Shown: positions 44,197-53,166, counted from the stretch's first letter. The stretch is 59,250 nucleotides of DNA from an uncultured bacterium (GCA_947428835.1 CANENE010000012.1:1-59250); one strand, 5' to 3'. Notes: generated by a model from the sequence alone, not told the origin. Program-made: numbers and translations.

Positions 44197-44727
44197 TTAT
44201 TTAGTATTGGAAGCTAAAATCATTACAACGTTTCTACCTTCAATCATAGGTTTCTTTTCAATCATGACAGGTTCGTTTTCAAATTCAGCCTGAAATTTGT
44301 TGATTAAATCCATTGCAAGGTGGCTATGCTGCATTTCGCGGCCTCTTAGCATGATTATAACTTTTACTTTATTTCCCTGAGCTAAAAATTTCTTTGCAGC
44401 TTTAAGACGCACTTCATAATCGTGAACATCTATTTTATAGCGCATTTTAACTTCTTTAATATCAACAACATGTTGTTTTTTCTTTGCTTCTTTTGCGCGT
44501 TTTTCGTTTTCATATTTGTATTTGCCCCAATTTAAAATTTTGGCAACAGGCGGGGCTTGATTAGCAGATACAACAACTAAATCTAAATCTTTTTCTTTGG
44601 CCATTTGTAAGGCTTGTTTGGTTGGCACCAATCCGTGGTTATTGCCTTCATCATCTATTAGTCTTACTTCTTTTGCCCTGATCTTCTCATTTAATAATTC
44701 ATTTTGAGAACGGTTATCTCTGTTAAT
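44197..44727 (-). CDS. infC: Translation initiation factor IF-3 with AUU start codon
   Basis: IF-3 binds the 30S subunit and checks start codons. Starting at the first ordinary codon (TTG, 44631) would remove the first 32 residues of the N-domain. The frame is open upstream and encodes a normal IF-3 N-terminus: INRDNRSQNELLNEKIRAKE, then VRLIDDEGNNHGLVPTKQAL. AGGAG (44736-44740) lies 8 nt before an ATT codon at 44727, so ATT is the start (176 residues). The C-domain has MRYKIDVHDYEVRLKAAKKFL and RGREMQH. A rare AUU start is the known basis of infC autoregulation in other bacteria. Confidence 0.93.
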   Translation of the reverse strand: MNRDNRSQNELLNEKIRAKEVRLIDDEGNNHGLVPTKQALQMAKEKDLDLVVVSANQAPPVAKILNWGKYKYENEKRAKEAKKKQHVVDIKEVKMRYKIDVHDYEVRLKAAKKFLAQGNKVKVIIMLRGREMQHSHLAMDLINKFQAEFENEPVMIEKKPMIEGRNVVMILASNTK

Positions 44728-44764
44728 TGTTATATCTCCTTTTATTTTCTACTTTCTTATTTTA

Positions 44765-44794
44765 TTTATACCACGCACAAAGGATTTTGTACAA
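44765..44794 (-). promoter_or_regulatory. infC promoter
   Basis: TTGTAC, 18-bp spacer, TATAAA on the minus strand, leaving a leader of about 30 nt with AGGAG. Confidence 0.55.
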
Positions 44795-44806
44795 CAGGCA
44801 TCAATA

Positions 44807-45847
44807 TTAATCAAACAATTTTTGTATTTCAGAGGGCTTAAAGATGCCATATTCTGTGATAATGCCTGCTATAAGCTCATTTGGTGTAACATCAAAAGAA
44901 GGATTTATAACATTTACTTTATCCGTACAAACAGGTTTATCATTTACTATTGTAACTTCTTGCTTTCCTCTAAGTTCTATTACAATTTCATCGCCTGTTT
45001 TGATATCAGGGTCAATTGTTGATTTTGGAGCTGCAATATAAAAAGGAATATTATGGTATTTGGCTGCTATTGCTACCATATATGTACCGATTTTATTTGC
45101 ACTATCCCCGTTCAGTGCGATTCTGTCTGCTCCAACTACAACTACATCAATCTTGCCTTGTTTCATAAAATAAGCCCCCATTCCATCTGTAATAAGGGTT
45201 GTATCTATATTATCAAGGGTAAGTTCATATGTTGTAAGCCTTGCCCCCTGCCCTCTGGGTCTTGTTTCATCAGCAAAAACTTTAATAGTATTATCTTTTT
45301 TATAGGCAGATCTTATAACGCCAAGTGCCGTTCCATAGCCTACTGTTGCCAATCTTCCTGCGTTACAGTGAGTCAAAATTCCTGCTCCTTTTGGAATAAT
45401 TTCACTTCCAAAATCGCCGATTTTTTTATTTATTTCAATATCTTCATTTTCAAGTTTTATAGCATTTTCAATTAAATTTGAAATGGTTTCATCAATATTA
45501 TTAAAGTTATCTAAAATTTCAAGCTGTTTATCTATTGCCCATTTTAAATTAACAGCCGTTGGGCGCGAAGATTGGATATACTGCGCTTTTTTTTGAATTG
45601 CAGCTTTAAAACTATTAAAATTAGAATTATCTTTTTCTTCAATTGCTGCAAGAACAACCCCATGGGCTCCTGCAATACCTATTGCCGGCGCTCCTCTTAC
45701 AATCATTGTTTTGATTGCATTATACATTTCATCTGTTGTTTTTATGTCGATTTTTTTATATTCATAGGGAATGACTGTTTGATCAATCATCCTTGAATGT
45801 CCGAAATTACCTTGTCTAATCCATTCTATTGTTTTATCTTCAATCAT
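44807..45847 (-). CDS. mtnA: S-methyl-5-thioribose-1-phosphate isomerase
   Basis: MtnA converts methylthioribose-1-phosphate to methylthioribulose-1-phosphate in methionine salvage. The 346-residue protein shows MIVRGAPAIGIAGAHG, the catalytic Cys in LTHCNAGRLATVGYGTALG, DETRPRGQGARLTTYEL, and the catalytic Asp in VVVGADRIALNGDSANKIGTY. It is the third gene after ruvC and a small membrane protein. An MtnX-like phosphatase lies at 27.8 kb. Confidence 0.95.
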   Translation of the reverse strand: MIEDKTIEWIRQGNFGHSRMIDQTVIPYEYKKIDIKTTDEMYNAIKTMIVRGAPAIGIAGAHGVVLAAIEEKDNSNFNSFKAAIQKKAQYIQSSRPTAVNLKWAIDKQLEILDNFNNIDETISNLIENAIKLENEDIEINKKIGDFGSEIIPKGAGILTHCNAGRLATVGYGTALGVIRSAYKKDNTIKVFADETRPRGQGARLTTYELTLDNIDTTLITDGMGAYFMKQGKIDVVVVGADRIALNGDSANKIGTYMVAIAAKYHNIPFYIAAPKSTIDPDIKTGDEIVIELRGKQEVTIVNDKPVCTDKVNVINPSFDVTPNELIAGIITEYGIFKPSEIQKLFD

Positions 45848-45849
45848 TT

Positions 45850-46311
45850 TTATTGTTCCTCTTTATTATTTTCAATCTTATCTTCCAGTCTTTCAAATAT
45901 CCAGCCTATGCCCATAGCAGAAATTGAATTAGTCAGGGCAAAAACAAAGCCTGTGACAAAAACTATTATAAAAAACAACCAAAAACCCATTGAAAGCATA
46001 TCGGGAATTCCATAAGAATAGTAGTTTTCTTTTAAAATTGCTTTTAAAATGCAAACCATCGGAGAAAAAGAAAGAAAAAACCCGATTGTAGAGATAAATC
46101 CGATTAAACTTCCATAAATTGTGCTGTCTTTTGTTGTTATTATTTTAAAATTTTCATCTTTTTTCAGGTATAAAATAACGCTTAATGATGAAAAAAACAT
46201 AAGAAAAAATAGTGAATACCCTATCATATCAGGCAAAAGTGCTACAAATCCCACAATTAAACCAAGCGCTATTGCAAGAAGGCTTATTTTTCTAATTAAA
46301 ATAATATTCAT
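45850..46311 (-). CDS. Four-helix membrane protein, unknown
   Basis: A 153-residue inner-membrane protein with four hydrophobic segments and a charged C-terminus (FERLEDKIENNKEEQ). The ATG at 46311 follows AAGGAAA and starts 10 bp after the ruvC stop; the open frame reaches back into ruvC, which is less likely. No recognised family. Two bases separate it from mtnA. Confidence 0.75.
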   Translation of the reverse strand: MNIILIRKISLLAIALGLIVGFVALLPDMIGYSLFFLMFFSSLSVILYLKKDENFKIITTKDSTIYGSLIGFISTIGFFLSFSPMVCILKAILKENYYSYGIPDMLSMGFWLFFIIVFVTGFVFALTNSISAMGIGWIFERLEDKIENNKEEQ

Positions 46312-46321
46312 TATTTTTTCC

Positions 46322-46810
46322 TTATACTCTTTGAAATCTTGTATTTTGCGCATGGCAAATTGCAAGCGCGACTGAATCTATTGTATCATCTAATTTAATA
46401 TTTTCATCAAGCTTAATATAGTTTTGAACCATCATTTTAACCTCGCTTTTATCGGCTCTTCCGTGACCTGTTATAGTTTGTTTTACAACAAGAGGAGTGT
46501 ATTCGAAAATATCAATATTATTTTGTTGAAGTGTAACTAAAATTACTCCCCTTGCCTGTGCTACAGGTATTATTGTTTTTTGGTTCTTGAAGAAAAAAAG
46601 CTGTTCTATGCTTGCGCAATCAGGTTTATATTTTTTAATTAAAACATCCATATCGTCTTTTAGTTCTAAAAGCCTTTTTGGATGAGGAGCGGATTTATCC
46701 GTTTGGATAGAGCCGCTTTTAATAAGATTAAAACTATCTTGTTTTTCTAAATATTCTACAAAGCTCCACCCTGTTATACCAATACCCGGGTCTATTCCTA
46801 AAATCAACAT
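46322..46810 (-). CDS. ruvC: Holliday junction resolvase RuvC
   Basis: RuvC cuts Holliday junctions with RuvAB. The 162-residue protein has the catalytic Asp in LGIDPG, Glu in IEQLFFFKN, and the DDTIDSVALAICH motif with further acidic residues. GHGRADKSEV is the DNA-binding loop region. Its promoter ends 9 nt before the ATG and no Shine-Dalgarno is visible. Confidence 0.95.
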   Translation of the reverse strand: MLILGIDPGIGITGWSFVEYLEKQDSFNLIKSGSIQTDKSAPHPKRLLELKDDMDVLIKKYKPDCASIEQLFFFKNQKTIIPVAQARGVILVTLQQNNIDIFEYTPLVVKQTITGHGRADKSEVKMMVQNYIKLDENIKLDDTIDSVALAICHAQNTRFQRV

Positions 46811-46819
46811 AATAATAAC

Positions 46820-46847
46820 GATATAATATTATCCTTGTATTTGTCAA
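46820..46847 (-). promoter_or_regulatory. ruvC promoter
   Basis: TTGACA, 16-bp spacer, TATATC on the minus strand; -10 box ends 9 nt before the ATG. Confidence 0.55.
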
Positions 46848-46861
46848 AGATGTTAATAAAA

Positions 46862-46890
46862 TTGCTATTATTGCATTTTTTGGATAAAAT
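46862..46890 (+). promoter_or_regulatory. yhaM-like gene promoter, leaderless type
   Basis: TTGCTA, 17-bp spacer, TAAAAT; the -10 box ends 6 nt before the ATG at 46897. Confidence 0.5.
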
Positions 46891-46896
46891 TATACT

Positions 46897-47733
46897 ATGC
46901 TAGATTTAAATGCTAAATACGAAATAACTTCTTATTGTGTCGGCGATACCAAAGCAGGCACCAAAATGGGCAAAATGCAATTAAAAAACCTTGAAAATGC
47001 CTCAACTTTAAATTGCATTTTATGGGAAGAAACTATAAATAGAATTCCTGAAATTTCTACAAGAATAGGAAACATAATTAAAATCACAACAGGAAGCTAT
47101 AATGAAAAATACAACAACTGTCTTATAACTAATTTTGATGTTCTTGAACAGGCAATTTTAGGACTTGAAGAAGATAAAAGACAGCAGTACTTCGATAAAC
47201 TTATTGAAACAGTAGAAGCTTTTAAAAATGACGAATTAAGAAATTTTGTTTTGGATATTTTAATTTCAAATAAAGATAAGCTTCTTGTGGCTCCTGCAGC
47301 TAAGCAAATGCACCACAACTACATAGGAGGCCTATTGGTTCACACTGTAGAATGTGTTGATATTTTAAAAAGTATTTTTCCAAACATCAAAAAGAATTTA
47401 AATTATGATGAAACCATGGCTGCTGCAATACTCCATGATATCGGAAAACTTTTTGAATATGATATTAATGTTGAAAGCGGAGTCATAGACTATAACGAGC
47501 AATTTTTGAAAGATTGGCTTTCTCATTCACAGTATGGCTATAGCTTGTGCATGTCAAAAGGATTTAAAAAAATTGCAAAAATGATAGCTTCTCATCACGG
47601 ACGCGCTGACTGGGGTGCTATGATTGATTTGGCAGAAAGGGATTTAGAGCCTTTTTATTATATAATTCATCATGTTGATGATTTGAGCGCAAAATTTGGA
47701 ATGACAAGCGTAAATGATTTAAAAAATATTTAA
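46897..47733 (+). CDS. OB-fold/HD-domain 3'-5' exoribonuclease, YhaM-like
   Basis: A 278-residue protein with an N-terminal OB-type nucleic-acid-binding region (about 1-95) and an HD domain (about 135-260). Metal ligands are visible: His in HHNYIGGLLVHTVE, HD in ILHDIGKLFEYD, and His residues in IASHHGRADWG and HHVDDLSAKFG. This is the YhaM/CBF1 layout, an RNA- and ssDNA-degrading enzyme. Divergent from ruvC. Confidence 0.9.
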   Translation: MLDLNAKYEITSYCVGDTKAGTKMGKMQLKNLENASTLNCILWEETINRIPEISTRIGNIIKITTGSYNEKYNNCLITNFDVLEQAILGLEEDKRQQYFDKLIETVEAFKNDELRNFVLDILISNKDKLLVAPAAKQMHHNYIGGLLVHTVECVDILKSIFPNIKKNLNYDETMAAAILHDIGKLFEYDINVESGVIDYNEQFLKDWLSHSQYGYSLCMSKGFKKIAKMIASHHGRADWGAMIDLAERDLEPFYYIIHHVDDLSAKFGMTSVNDLKNI

Positions 47734-47759
47734 TCTTGGATATAAAAGGATAGAAATGT

Positions 47760-48449
47760 ATGAAAATATTTAGAAACTTATTATTACTTTTAACTGTCTT
47801 GAGTTTTAATTTTGCATTTGGCGCATATCAATTATATGCTGATATAAATGGCATAAATATTCCCTATGGAACAAAGCTTCAACTTACAATGGCGCAAAAT
47901 GTAACAACTCTTCAGGCTGCTCAAGGTGATATGTTTAAAGCGTATTTAAGCAGGGATTTATATGTAAATAATAAGCTTGTACTTCCTAAAAACACGATTT
48001 TTAGAGGAACAGTTTCTGATATTAAATATTCAAAATCATTATCCCGCCCCGCTTCAATTACTTTGATTCCCGATCATTTGGTTGCAAAAAACGGCTCACA
48101 AGTGCCAATTAATTCAGGGATTTCAACAAATTTTCAATATATTTTAAAACCTGATGGTTCCCTAACTACAAACGGCAACTACTTTAGGGCTGTTGCAAGA
48201 GATGTTAAAAAAGCAGGTCAAATTGTCCCAAGAACAATTAAATGGGGGCAAACTTCGGATGATAATTTATTTAAAGGTGCAAAATTTGTTTTTGTTCCTC
48301 TGGCAGTAGTCGGCGGATCTGTCGCTTGTGTTGGTTCAAGCGTATATAGCACCGTTGCTGATTTATTCAAAAGAGGCGATGAAATCATAATCAAAAAAGG
48401 TGCCGTTTTTGATATTATAATTCTATCTAATCTTGAAATACCGACCTAA
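47760..48449 (+). CDS. Exported hypothetical protein
   Basis: A 229-residue protein with a signal peptide (LLLLLTVLSFNFAFGA). The mature part is beta-rich with regular strands (LPKNTIFRGTVSDI, ITLIPDHLVAKNG) and a hydrophobic segment near residue 180 (FVFVPLAVVGGSVACVGSSV). No family recognised with confidence. It follows the yhaM-like gene by 26 bp and precedes pncC by 34 bp, so the three may be co-transcribed. Confidence 0.7.
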   Translation: MKIFRNLLLLLTVLSFNFAFGAYQLYADINGINIPYGTKLQLTMAQNVTTLQAAQGDMFKAYLSRDLYVNNKLVLPKNTIFRGTVSDIKYSKSLSRPASITLIPDHLVAKNGSQVPINSGISTNFQYILKPDGSLTTNGNYFRAVARDVKKAGQIVPRTIKWGQTSDDNLFKGAKFVFVPLAVVGGSVACVGSSVYSTVADLFKRGDEIIIKKGAVFDIIILSNLEIPT

Positions 48450-48483
48450 CCATTCAAATTAGAGTTATTTAAAAGGTTTAAAA

Positions 48484-48984
48484 TTGCAAAAAGTCTTAGA
48501 CGAAATAAAACAAATTTTAATTAAAAATAATCTTTCTCTTTCAACTGCTGAAAGCTGCACAGGAGGACTTATCAGCTCTTATTTGACTGATATCGACGGG
48601 GCAAGCAATTTTATTTTTCAAAACTTGGTAACCTATTCTAATGAAGCAAAACACAGGTATTTAGGCGTTCAAAAAGAAACTCTTGAAAAATTTGGCGCAG
48701 TAAGTATTGAAACTGCCTACGAAATGTCGCAGGGACTTTTAGAATTAGCAGATACATCCATTGCAACAACAGGGATTTTAGGTCCAACCGGAGGGTCGAA
48801 AGAAAAACCTATAGGGCTTGTTTATATTTCTTTTGGTTATAAAAAAGACAACAAAAAACAAATTGAAGTTATAAAATATATTTCTCCAAAAAAAGGCCGC
48901 CATAATATCAAAGTTGATATAGTGGAGCATGGTTTAAAAGGTTATCTTAAATACTTAAAAAATATTACAACTTTGCTCGATTGA
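48484..48984 (+). CDS. pncC: Nicotinamide-nucleotide amidase (CinA C-terminal family)
   Basis: PncC hydrolyses nicotinamide mononucleotide to nicotinate mononucleotide, recycling pyridine nucleotides. The 166-residue protein is the free-standing CinA C-terminal domain: STAESCTGGLISSYLTDIDG, FQNLVTYSNEAKHRYLGV, and TTGILGPTGGSKEKPIGLVYI. TTG start after AAAAGG. The N-terminal CinA domain is absent, as in many bacteria. Confidence 0.92.
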   Translation: MQKVLDEIKQILIKNNLSLSTAESCTGGLISSYLTDIDGASNFIFQNLVTYSNEAKHRYLGVQKETLEKFGAVSIETAYEMSQGLLELADTSIATTGILGPTGGSKEKPIGLVYISFGYKKDNKKQIEVIKYISPKKGRHNIKVDIVEHGLKGYLKYLKNITTLLD

Positions 48985-49001
48985 TAAAATAATTTTATAA
49001 T
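48973..49001 (+). promoter_or_regulatory. Promoter of the CpaE/CpaF-like pair, leaderless type
   Basis: TTGCTC, 17-bp spacer, TATAAT; -10 box ends 7 nt before the ATG at 49009 and no Shine-Dalgarno site is seen. Confidence 0.6.
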
Positions 49002-49008
49002 ATTTTTT

Positions 49009-50178
49009 ATGAATATTGCCTTATTAGATAATTCAAATTCAAAAGAGGTTATTTTGTCTATTTTAAATGAAATAGATGGAATTAACCACATAGAGCAGAT
49101 AGAAGATTTTGATAATATTAATTTCGATTTTGACATTGATATTATAATTTTTGATGTTGAAAGTAAAAATATTGAAGAAAAAATTGCAAAAATTAGAAAT
49201 TTATATTCAACAAATAAAAACATATATCTGGTAGCAGCTTCATATGAGATTAATTCAAATCTCGTTGTTCAAATTTTAAAAGAACAAAATGTTAAAGAAT
49301 TTGTCTTAAAACCTGTTGTAAAGCCAATTTTAGAAAATGCAATAAGAAAAATTGAAGGTATTAAAAATAATACTTCTTTAAAAAAAGCAAATACAATCAG
49401 CGTTTTTTCAAATAAAGGCGGGGTCGGAAAGACATCTTTAGCGATAAATACAGGATACGAGCTTAGTGTCCTTTCAAAAGGAAAAGTCTGCCTTATAGAT
49501 TTAAATTACGGACAAAGCTATTCATTTTTGAATATAAAACCAAAGTTTGACCCTGATTATATAGTTTCAAACATCGAAAAATCCGATGAGAAACTATTTT
49601 TCTCATTGATAGACAGATACAAAGATTCTTCATTTTATTTGTTTTCGCCATCGAACAGCTTAGATAAAGTATATAGTGAAGATACGCTTATCAAAACGAT
49701 TAATTACTTTAAAACATTTTTTTCTTATATCATCATAGATTTGCCTTCAAATGTTGATAAAAAGACGGCTTCTCTTATCCTAAATTCCGATATGACATTG
49801 CTTGTTTTGATTTATAGCCTTGCTTCAATTAAAAATACAAAGCAGTGTTTGGAATTTTTTGAAAATATTTCATATAACAAAAATAAAACAAATCTCATAC
49901 TAAACAGATTTAAAGAAGACAATTCTTTGACTATAAAAGAAATTGAAAAAGAACTTGGAAAAGAGATTTTTAATAAAATTCCAAATAACTATATAACTTT
50001 AAATGATGCGATAGAAAGATGTATGACACTGAATGAAACAAATCCCAATTCAAACATCTATAAAGCATATAAAAAGCTTGCATCTGATATTATGAATGTC
50101 GATTTTGAAGATTTGAGAAATGAAACAACCATAATAAACCACGGGATTTATAATTTAATTAGAAGGATGGGAGATTAA
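49009..50178 (+). CDS. CpaE-like MinD/ParA ATPase with receiver-like N-terminus
   Basis: A 389-residue protein. Residues 1-115 form a receiver-like domain (Asp49, and VLKPV with Lys101), and 125-370 a MinD/ParA ATPase with the deviant Walker A KGGVGKT (136-142), LIDLNYGQSYSFL and a Walker B YIIIDLPSNVD. This is the layout of CpaE/TadZ, which places Tad pilus machinery at the cell pole or membrane. It is immediately followed by a CpaF-like gene with a 1-bp overlap. No other tad genes are in the window. Confidence 0.88.
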   Translation: MNIALLDNSNSKEVILSILNEIDGINHIEQIEDFDNINFDFDIDIIIFDVESKNIEEKIAKIRNLYSTNKNIYLVAASYEINSNLVVQILKEQNVKEFVLKPVVKPILENAIRKIEGIKNNTSLKKANTISVFSNKGGVGKTSLAINTGYELSVLSKGKVCLIDLNYGQSYSFLNIKPKFDPDYIVSNIEKSDEKLFFSLIDRYKDSSFYLFSPSNSLDKVYSEDTLIKTINYFKTFFSYIIIDLPSNVDKKTASLILNSDMTLLVLIYSLASIKNTKQCLEFFENISYNKNKTNLILNRFKEDNSLTIKEIEKELGKEIFNKIPNNYITLNDAIERCMTLNETNPNSNIYKAYKKLASDIMNVDFEDLRNETTIINHGIYNLIRRMGD

Positions 50179-51653
50179 TGTCACTTAAAGAAAGACTTGT
50201 CGTAAAAGAGAATAAAACTGTCCGCCTGCATCCAAATGTTGTTCATAACATTGAAAAACTCAAGGAAAACGCTTCAATCAAAAATCAAAAAGATGATTTT
50301 GATATTTTAGAAGAACTTTTTCAAGACGAAGATGTAACCTATATTTATATTAATGGCGCAAAAAATATTTATATTCACAAAAAAGGAAAAACTTTTAAAT
50401 CAAACCTTGCTTTTGTTGATGACACGCGCTTGATTTCTATTATACAGGCTTCTTCAAAATTAAGAGGATTGGAATTTGATGAAAATCATCCTTATGTTGA
50501 TTTTAAAATTTCAGATGGGATTTTTCTAAATGCCACAATGCCCCCTGTTTCAAATGTTCCTGTTGTAAATATTAAATTTTATAGAGAGCATTTTGCAAAA
50601 ATTTCAAAGTTTCTATCAGATAGGGCAATTTCAAAAGAAATAGCGCTGACCCTTGGAGCAATCATATCTTTAAAAGAAAATATCTTAATAATCGGAAAGA
50701 AAAATACATTTAAAACGACTCTTTTAAGTGCTCTGGCTAAAAACCTCGGCAAAAACGCAAGAGGTATAATAGCAGATAGCAGAGATGAAATCACTTTTTC
50801 TTCTTATTTAAAGGAAAATAAAAACAGGGATTTTCCTTGTGATTTTGAAAATTTTACACACTATAATCTTGCTTTAATTAAAAAGAATTGCGATAAAGAG
50901 TTTTTGCAAGGCACCCTAAATTCAATTATAGCTTGTGATTGTGATAGAATATTTTTCAATAGTCCCGACGACGATACGATTTTTTATATTCTTCAAAAGC
51001 TCGAATACGGGCAAAAAGGTATCGTAATGACTTTAGAAGCCGATAACCTCGATGATGCCTTAGAAAGACTCACAACAATACTTTTAAAGAATTATCCTTA
51101 TCTTTCTTATAAAAAAGCAAAGCTTCTTGTAACAAAGCTTTTTGATATAGCGCTTGTCTGCGATTTTGATGAAAGCGGAAAAAGAAAGCTCACATACGTT
51201 ACCGAAATGTATAATGAACACGGAATTATGGAAGTGAATGATATTTTCTTTTCAAATCCGATGGGCGAACAACAATCAGGAGGCTTCACACCAAGATTTT
51301 ATAAAAAACTTGATATTAATTTTATTCCGATTGGTTTAAATATTTTTGATGTAAATTACAGACACACATATGATAAAAGCTTTGAAACTATTGAAGATAT
51401 TCCATATAAAGTATCTAATCTTGAAAAGAAAGAAAAAGAACTTAATGACGAAATTACAAGAATAAGAGCCCTAAAAACAAAAACAAACAGCCAAATGACA
51501 AAGCTTGTTACAAGAAATTTGGAAAAATTGAAAGAAAAAGCACAGCAAAATGCGGCAAAAAAAGCAAAAGATATAAAAATAACCGATAAAATCGAAAAAA
51601 TAAACTCCGTTGATTTAGAAAAAATTTCACTTGATAACTTTGAAGATGAATAA
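50178..51653 (+). CDS. CpaF/TadA-like secretion ATPase homologue, degenerate active site
   Basis: A 491-residue protein built like CpaF: N-terminal domain (about 40-150), RecA-like core (155-330) and an extra charged coiled-coil tail (415-491). The key motifs are lost. Walker A reads GKKNTFKT (173-180), with Phe where the invariant Gly of GKT should be; the Walker B region reads DRIFFNSPDDD where CpaF has RIIVGEVRGGE; the TVHAN His box reads TLEADN. So it probably does not hydrolyse ATP normally. It is coupled to CpaE-like upstream (TAATG) and overlaps ribD by 8 bp. Confidence 0.82.
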   Translation: MSLKERLVVKENKTVRLHPNVVHNIEKLKENASIKNQKDDFDILEELFQDEDVTYIYINGAKNIYIHKKGKTFKSNLAFVDDTRLISIIQASSKLRGLEFDENHPYVDFKISDGIFLNATMPPVSNVPVVNIKFYREHFAKISKFLSDRAISKEIALTLGAIISLKENILIIGKKNTFKTTLLSALAKNLGKNARGIIADSRDEITFSSYLKENKNRDFPCDFENFTHYNLALIKKNCDKEFLQGTLNSIIACDCDRIFFNSPDDDTIFYILQKLEYGQKGIVMTLEADNLDDALERLTTILLKNYPYLSYKKAKLLVTKLFDIALVCDFDESGKRKLTYVTEMYNEHGIMEVNDIFFSNPMGEQQSGGFTPRFYKKLDINFIPIGLNIFDVNYRHTYDKSFETIEDIPYKVSNLEKKEKELNDEITRIRALKTKTNSQMTKLVTRNLEKLKEKAQQNAAKKAKDIKITDKIEKINSVDLEKISLDNFEDE

Positions 51654-52701
51654 TCAAAAATATGAAAAATTAATGAAAAAATGTTTTGCTTTGGCTAAAA
51701 AAGGCAAAGGAAAAGTTGAACCTAATCCTTATGTGGGGGCAATTATTTATGATGAAAAAAAAGATGAAATATTATCTTTTGGTTATCATAAAAAATTTGG
51801 ATTTGCCCACGCAGAAGTTGATGCGATTAATAATTTAAAAGGTTCTTGCATAGGTAAAACAATAATTGTTAATTTAGAACCCTGTTTTCATTATGGAAAG
51901 ACGCCTCCTTGCGTAGATTTGATTATAAAAAAAGGTTTTAAAAAAGTTGTTATATCAAATATTGACCCAAATATCAAAGTCCGAAGGAAAAGCGTTGAAA
52001 AATTAAAACAAGCAGGAATTGAAGTTAAAATAGGGATTTTAGAAAAAGAAGGAGCCGAATTAAATAAGGTTTTTTTCAAAAATATGACCCGAAAAATGCC
52101 CTATGTAATGATGAAAACTGCTGTTACAATGGATTCTAAAATCGCTCTTTCAAATGGAAAATCAAAGTGGATAACAGATGATTATTCAAGAAATTTTGTT
52201 CAAAAGCTAAGAAGCAGCTATTGTGCGATAATGAGCGCATCGGGGACGATTTTAGCTGATAATCCGAGGTTGAATGTTCGATATAAAAATAAGAAGTCCC
52301 CGAAAAGAATAATTTTTGATCCTAATAACAAAATTCCTCTTGATTATAATGTTTTTAATGATGATGTTGAAGTTATTTTAATTAATAATTCAGATATAAA
52401 AGCGCCATCGCATGTTCAAAAAATCAGCTTCGATGGGGATTTTGAAGCTCTATTTAAAAAACTATATGAAATGGGCATTTATTCTGTTATGATTGAAGCA
52501 GGCAAAGGCTTAAACACTGAATTATTTAAAGCTAAAATTATAGATGAGATTAATCTTTTTATGGCGCCAAAGATTTTTGGCTCGGGGATTAGTTTTGTAG
52601 ATAATATTGAATTAAATGAAATTGAAGATTGCATTAAACTAAAAGATTTAAAAATAAAAAAACTGAAAAATGATTTATTGGTTAATGCCAAAATAGGCTA
52701 A
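51646..52701 (+). CDS. ribD: Riboflavin biosynthesis deaminase/reductase
   Basis: The bifunctional enzyme deaminates and then reduces the pyrimidine intermediate of riboflavin synthesis. The ATG at 51646 (351 residues) overlaps the previous stop by 8 bp; an in-frame TTG at 51631 is less likely. The deaminase domain has HAEVDAI and EPCFHYGKTPPC (zinc), and PNPYVGAII. The reductase domain starts at about residue 145: MPYVMMKTAVTMDSKIAL, ASGTILADNPRLNVR, MIEAGKGLNTELF. No other rib genes nearby. Confidence 0.94.
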   Translation: MNNQKYEKLMKKCFALAKKGKGKVEPNPYVGAIIYDEKKDEILSFGYHKKFGFAHAEVDAINNLKGSCIGKTIIVNLEPCFHYGKTPPCVDLIIKKGFKKVVISNIDPNIKVRRKSVEKLKQAGIEVKIGILEKEGAELNKVFFKNMTRKMPYVMMKTAVTMDSKIALSNGKSKWITDDYSRNFVQKLRSSYCAIMSASGTILADNPRLNVRYKNKKSPKRIIFDPNNKIPLDYNVFNDDVEVILINNSDIKAPSHVQKISFDGDFEALFKKLYEMGIYSVMIEAGKGLNTELFKAKIIDEINLFMAPKIFGSGISFVDNIELNEIEDCIKLKDLKIKKLKNDLLVNAKIG

Positions 52702-52726
52702 AATAGATAAGTAAAAAGGAAAAAGA

Positions 52727-53164
52727 ATGAAAATATTAGTAATAAACGGTCCAAATCTTAATATGCTGGGTACCAGAGAACCCGAAATCTATGGCACAAC
52801 AACACTTGAAGATATTAATAATTCTCTTGTTGAATTTTCAAAGACAATTTCTGATGATATTGAGCTTTCTTTTTTCCAATCTAATTTTGAAGGCGAAATT
52901 GTTGAAGCCATTCAAAAAGCAAAAGGCAATTTCGATGGCATCATAATTAACCCTGCAGCCTATACCCACACAAGCATTGCTATAGCAGATGCTATAGCTG
53001 CTGTTGATATTAAAGCAGTTGAAGTGCATTTATCGAATGTTCAGGCAAGGGACGATTTTAGAAAAATTTCTTATAGTGCGCCAAATTGCATAGGTGTTAT
53101 TCAAGGCTTTAAAACAGATAGCTATAAGCTTGCACTATTAGGGCTTTATGGCTGTTTAAAATAA
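52727..53164 (+). CDS. aroQ: 3-dehydroquinate dehydratase, type II
   Basis: AroQ converts 3-dehydroquinate to 3-dehydroshikimate in the shikimate pathway. 145 residues; NGPNLNMLGTREPEIYG with the catalytic Tyr, FFQSNFEGEIV, INPAAYTHTSIAI, VEVHLSN and the C-terminal GLYGCLK. AAAAAGGAAAAAG precedes the ATG. Type II enzymes are unrelated to the class I AroD. Confidence 0.96.
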   Translation: MKILVINGPNLNMLGTREPEIYGTTTLEDINNSLVEFSKTISDDIELSFFQSNFEGEIVEAIQKAKGNFDGIIINPAAYTHTSIAIADAIAAVDIKAVEVHLSNVQARDDFRKISYSAPNCIGVIQGFKTDSYKLALLGLYGCLK

Positions 53165-53166
53165 CT

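Noticed and set aside
44844-45475. Plus-strand frames inside mtnA
   Set aside because: Cys/Phe-rich mirror translations of a conserved minus-strand gene.
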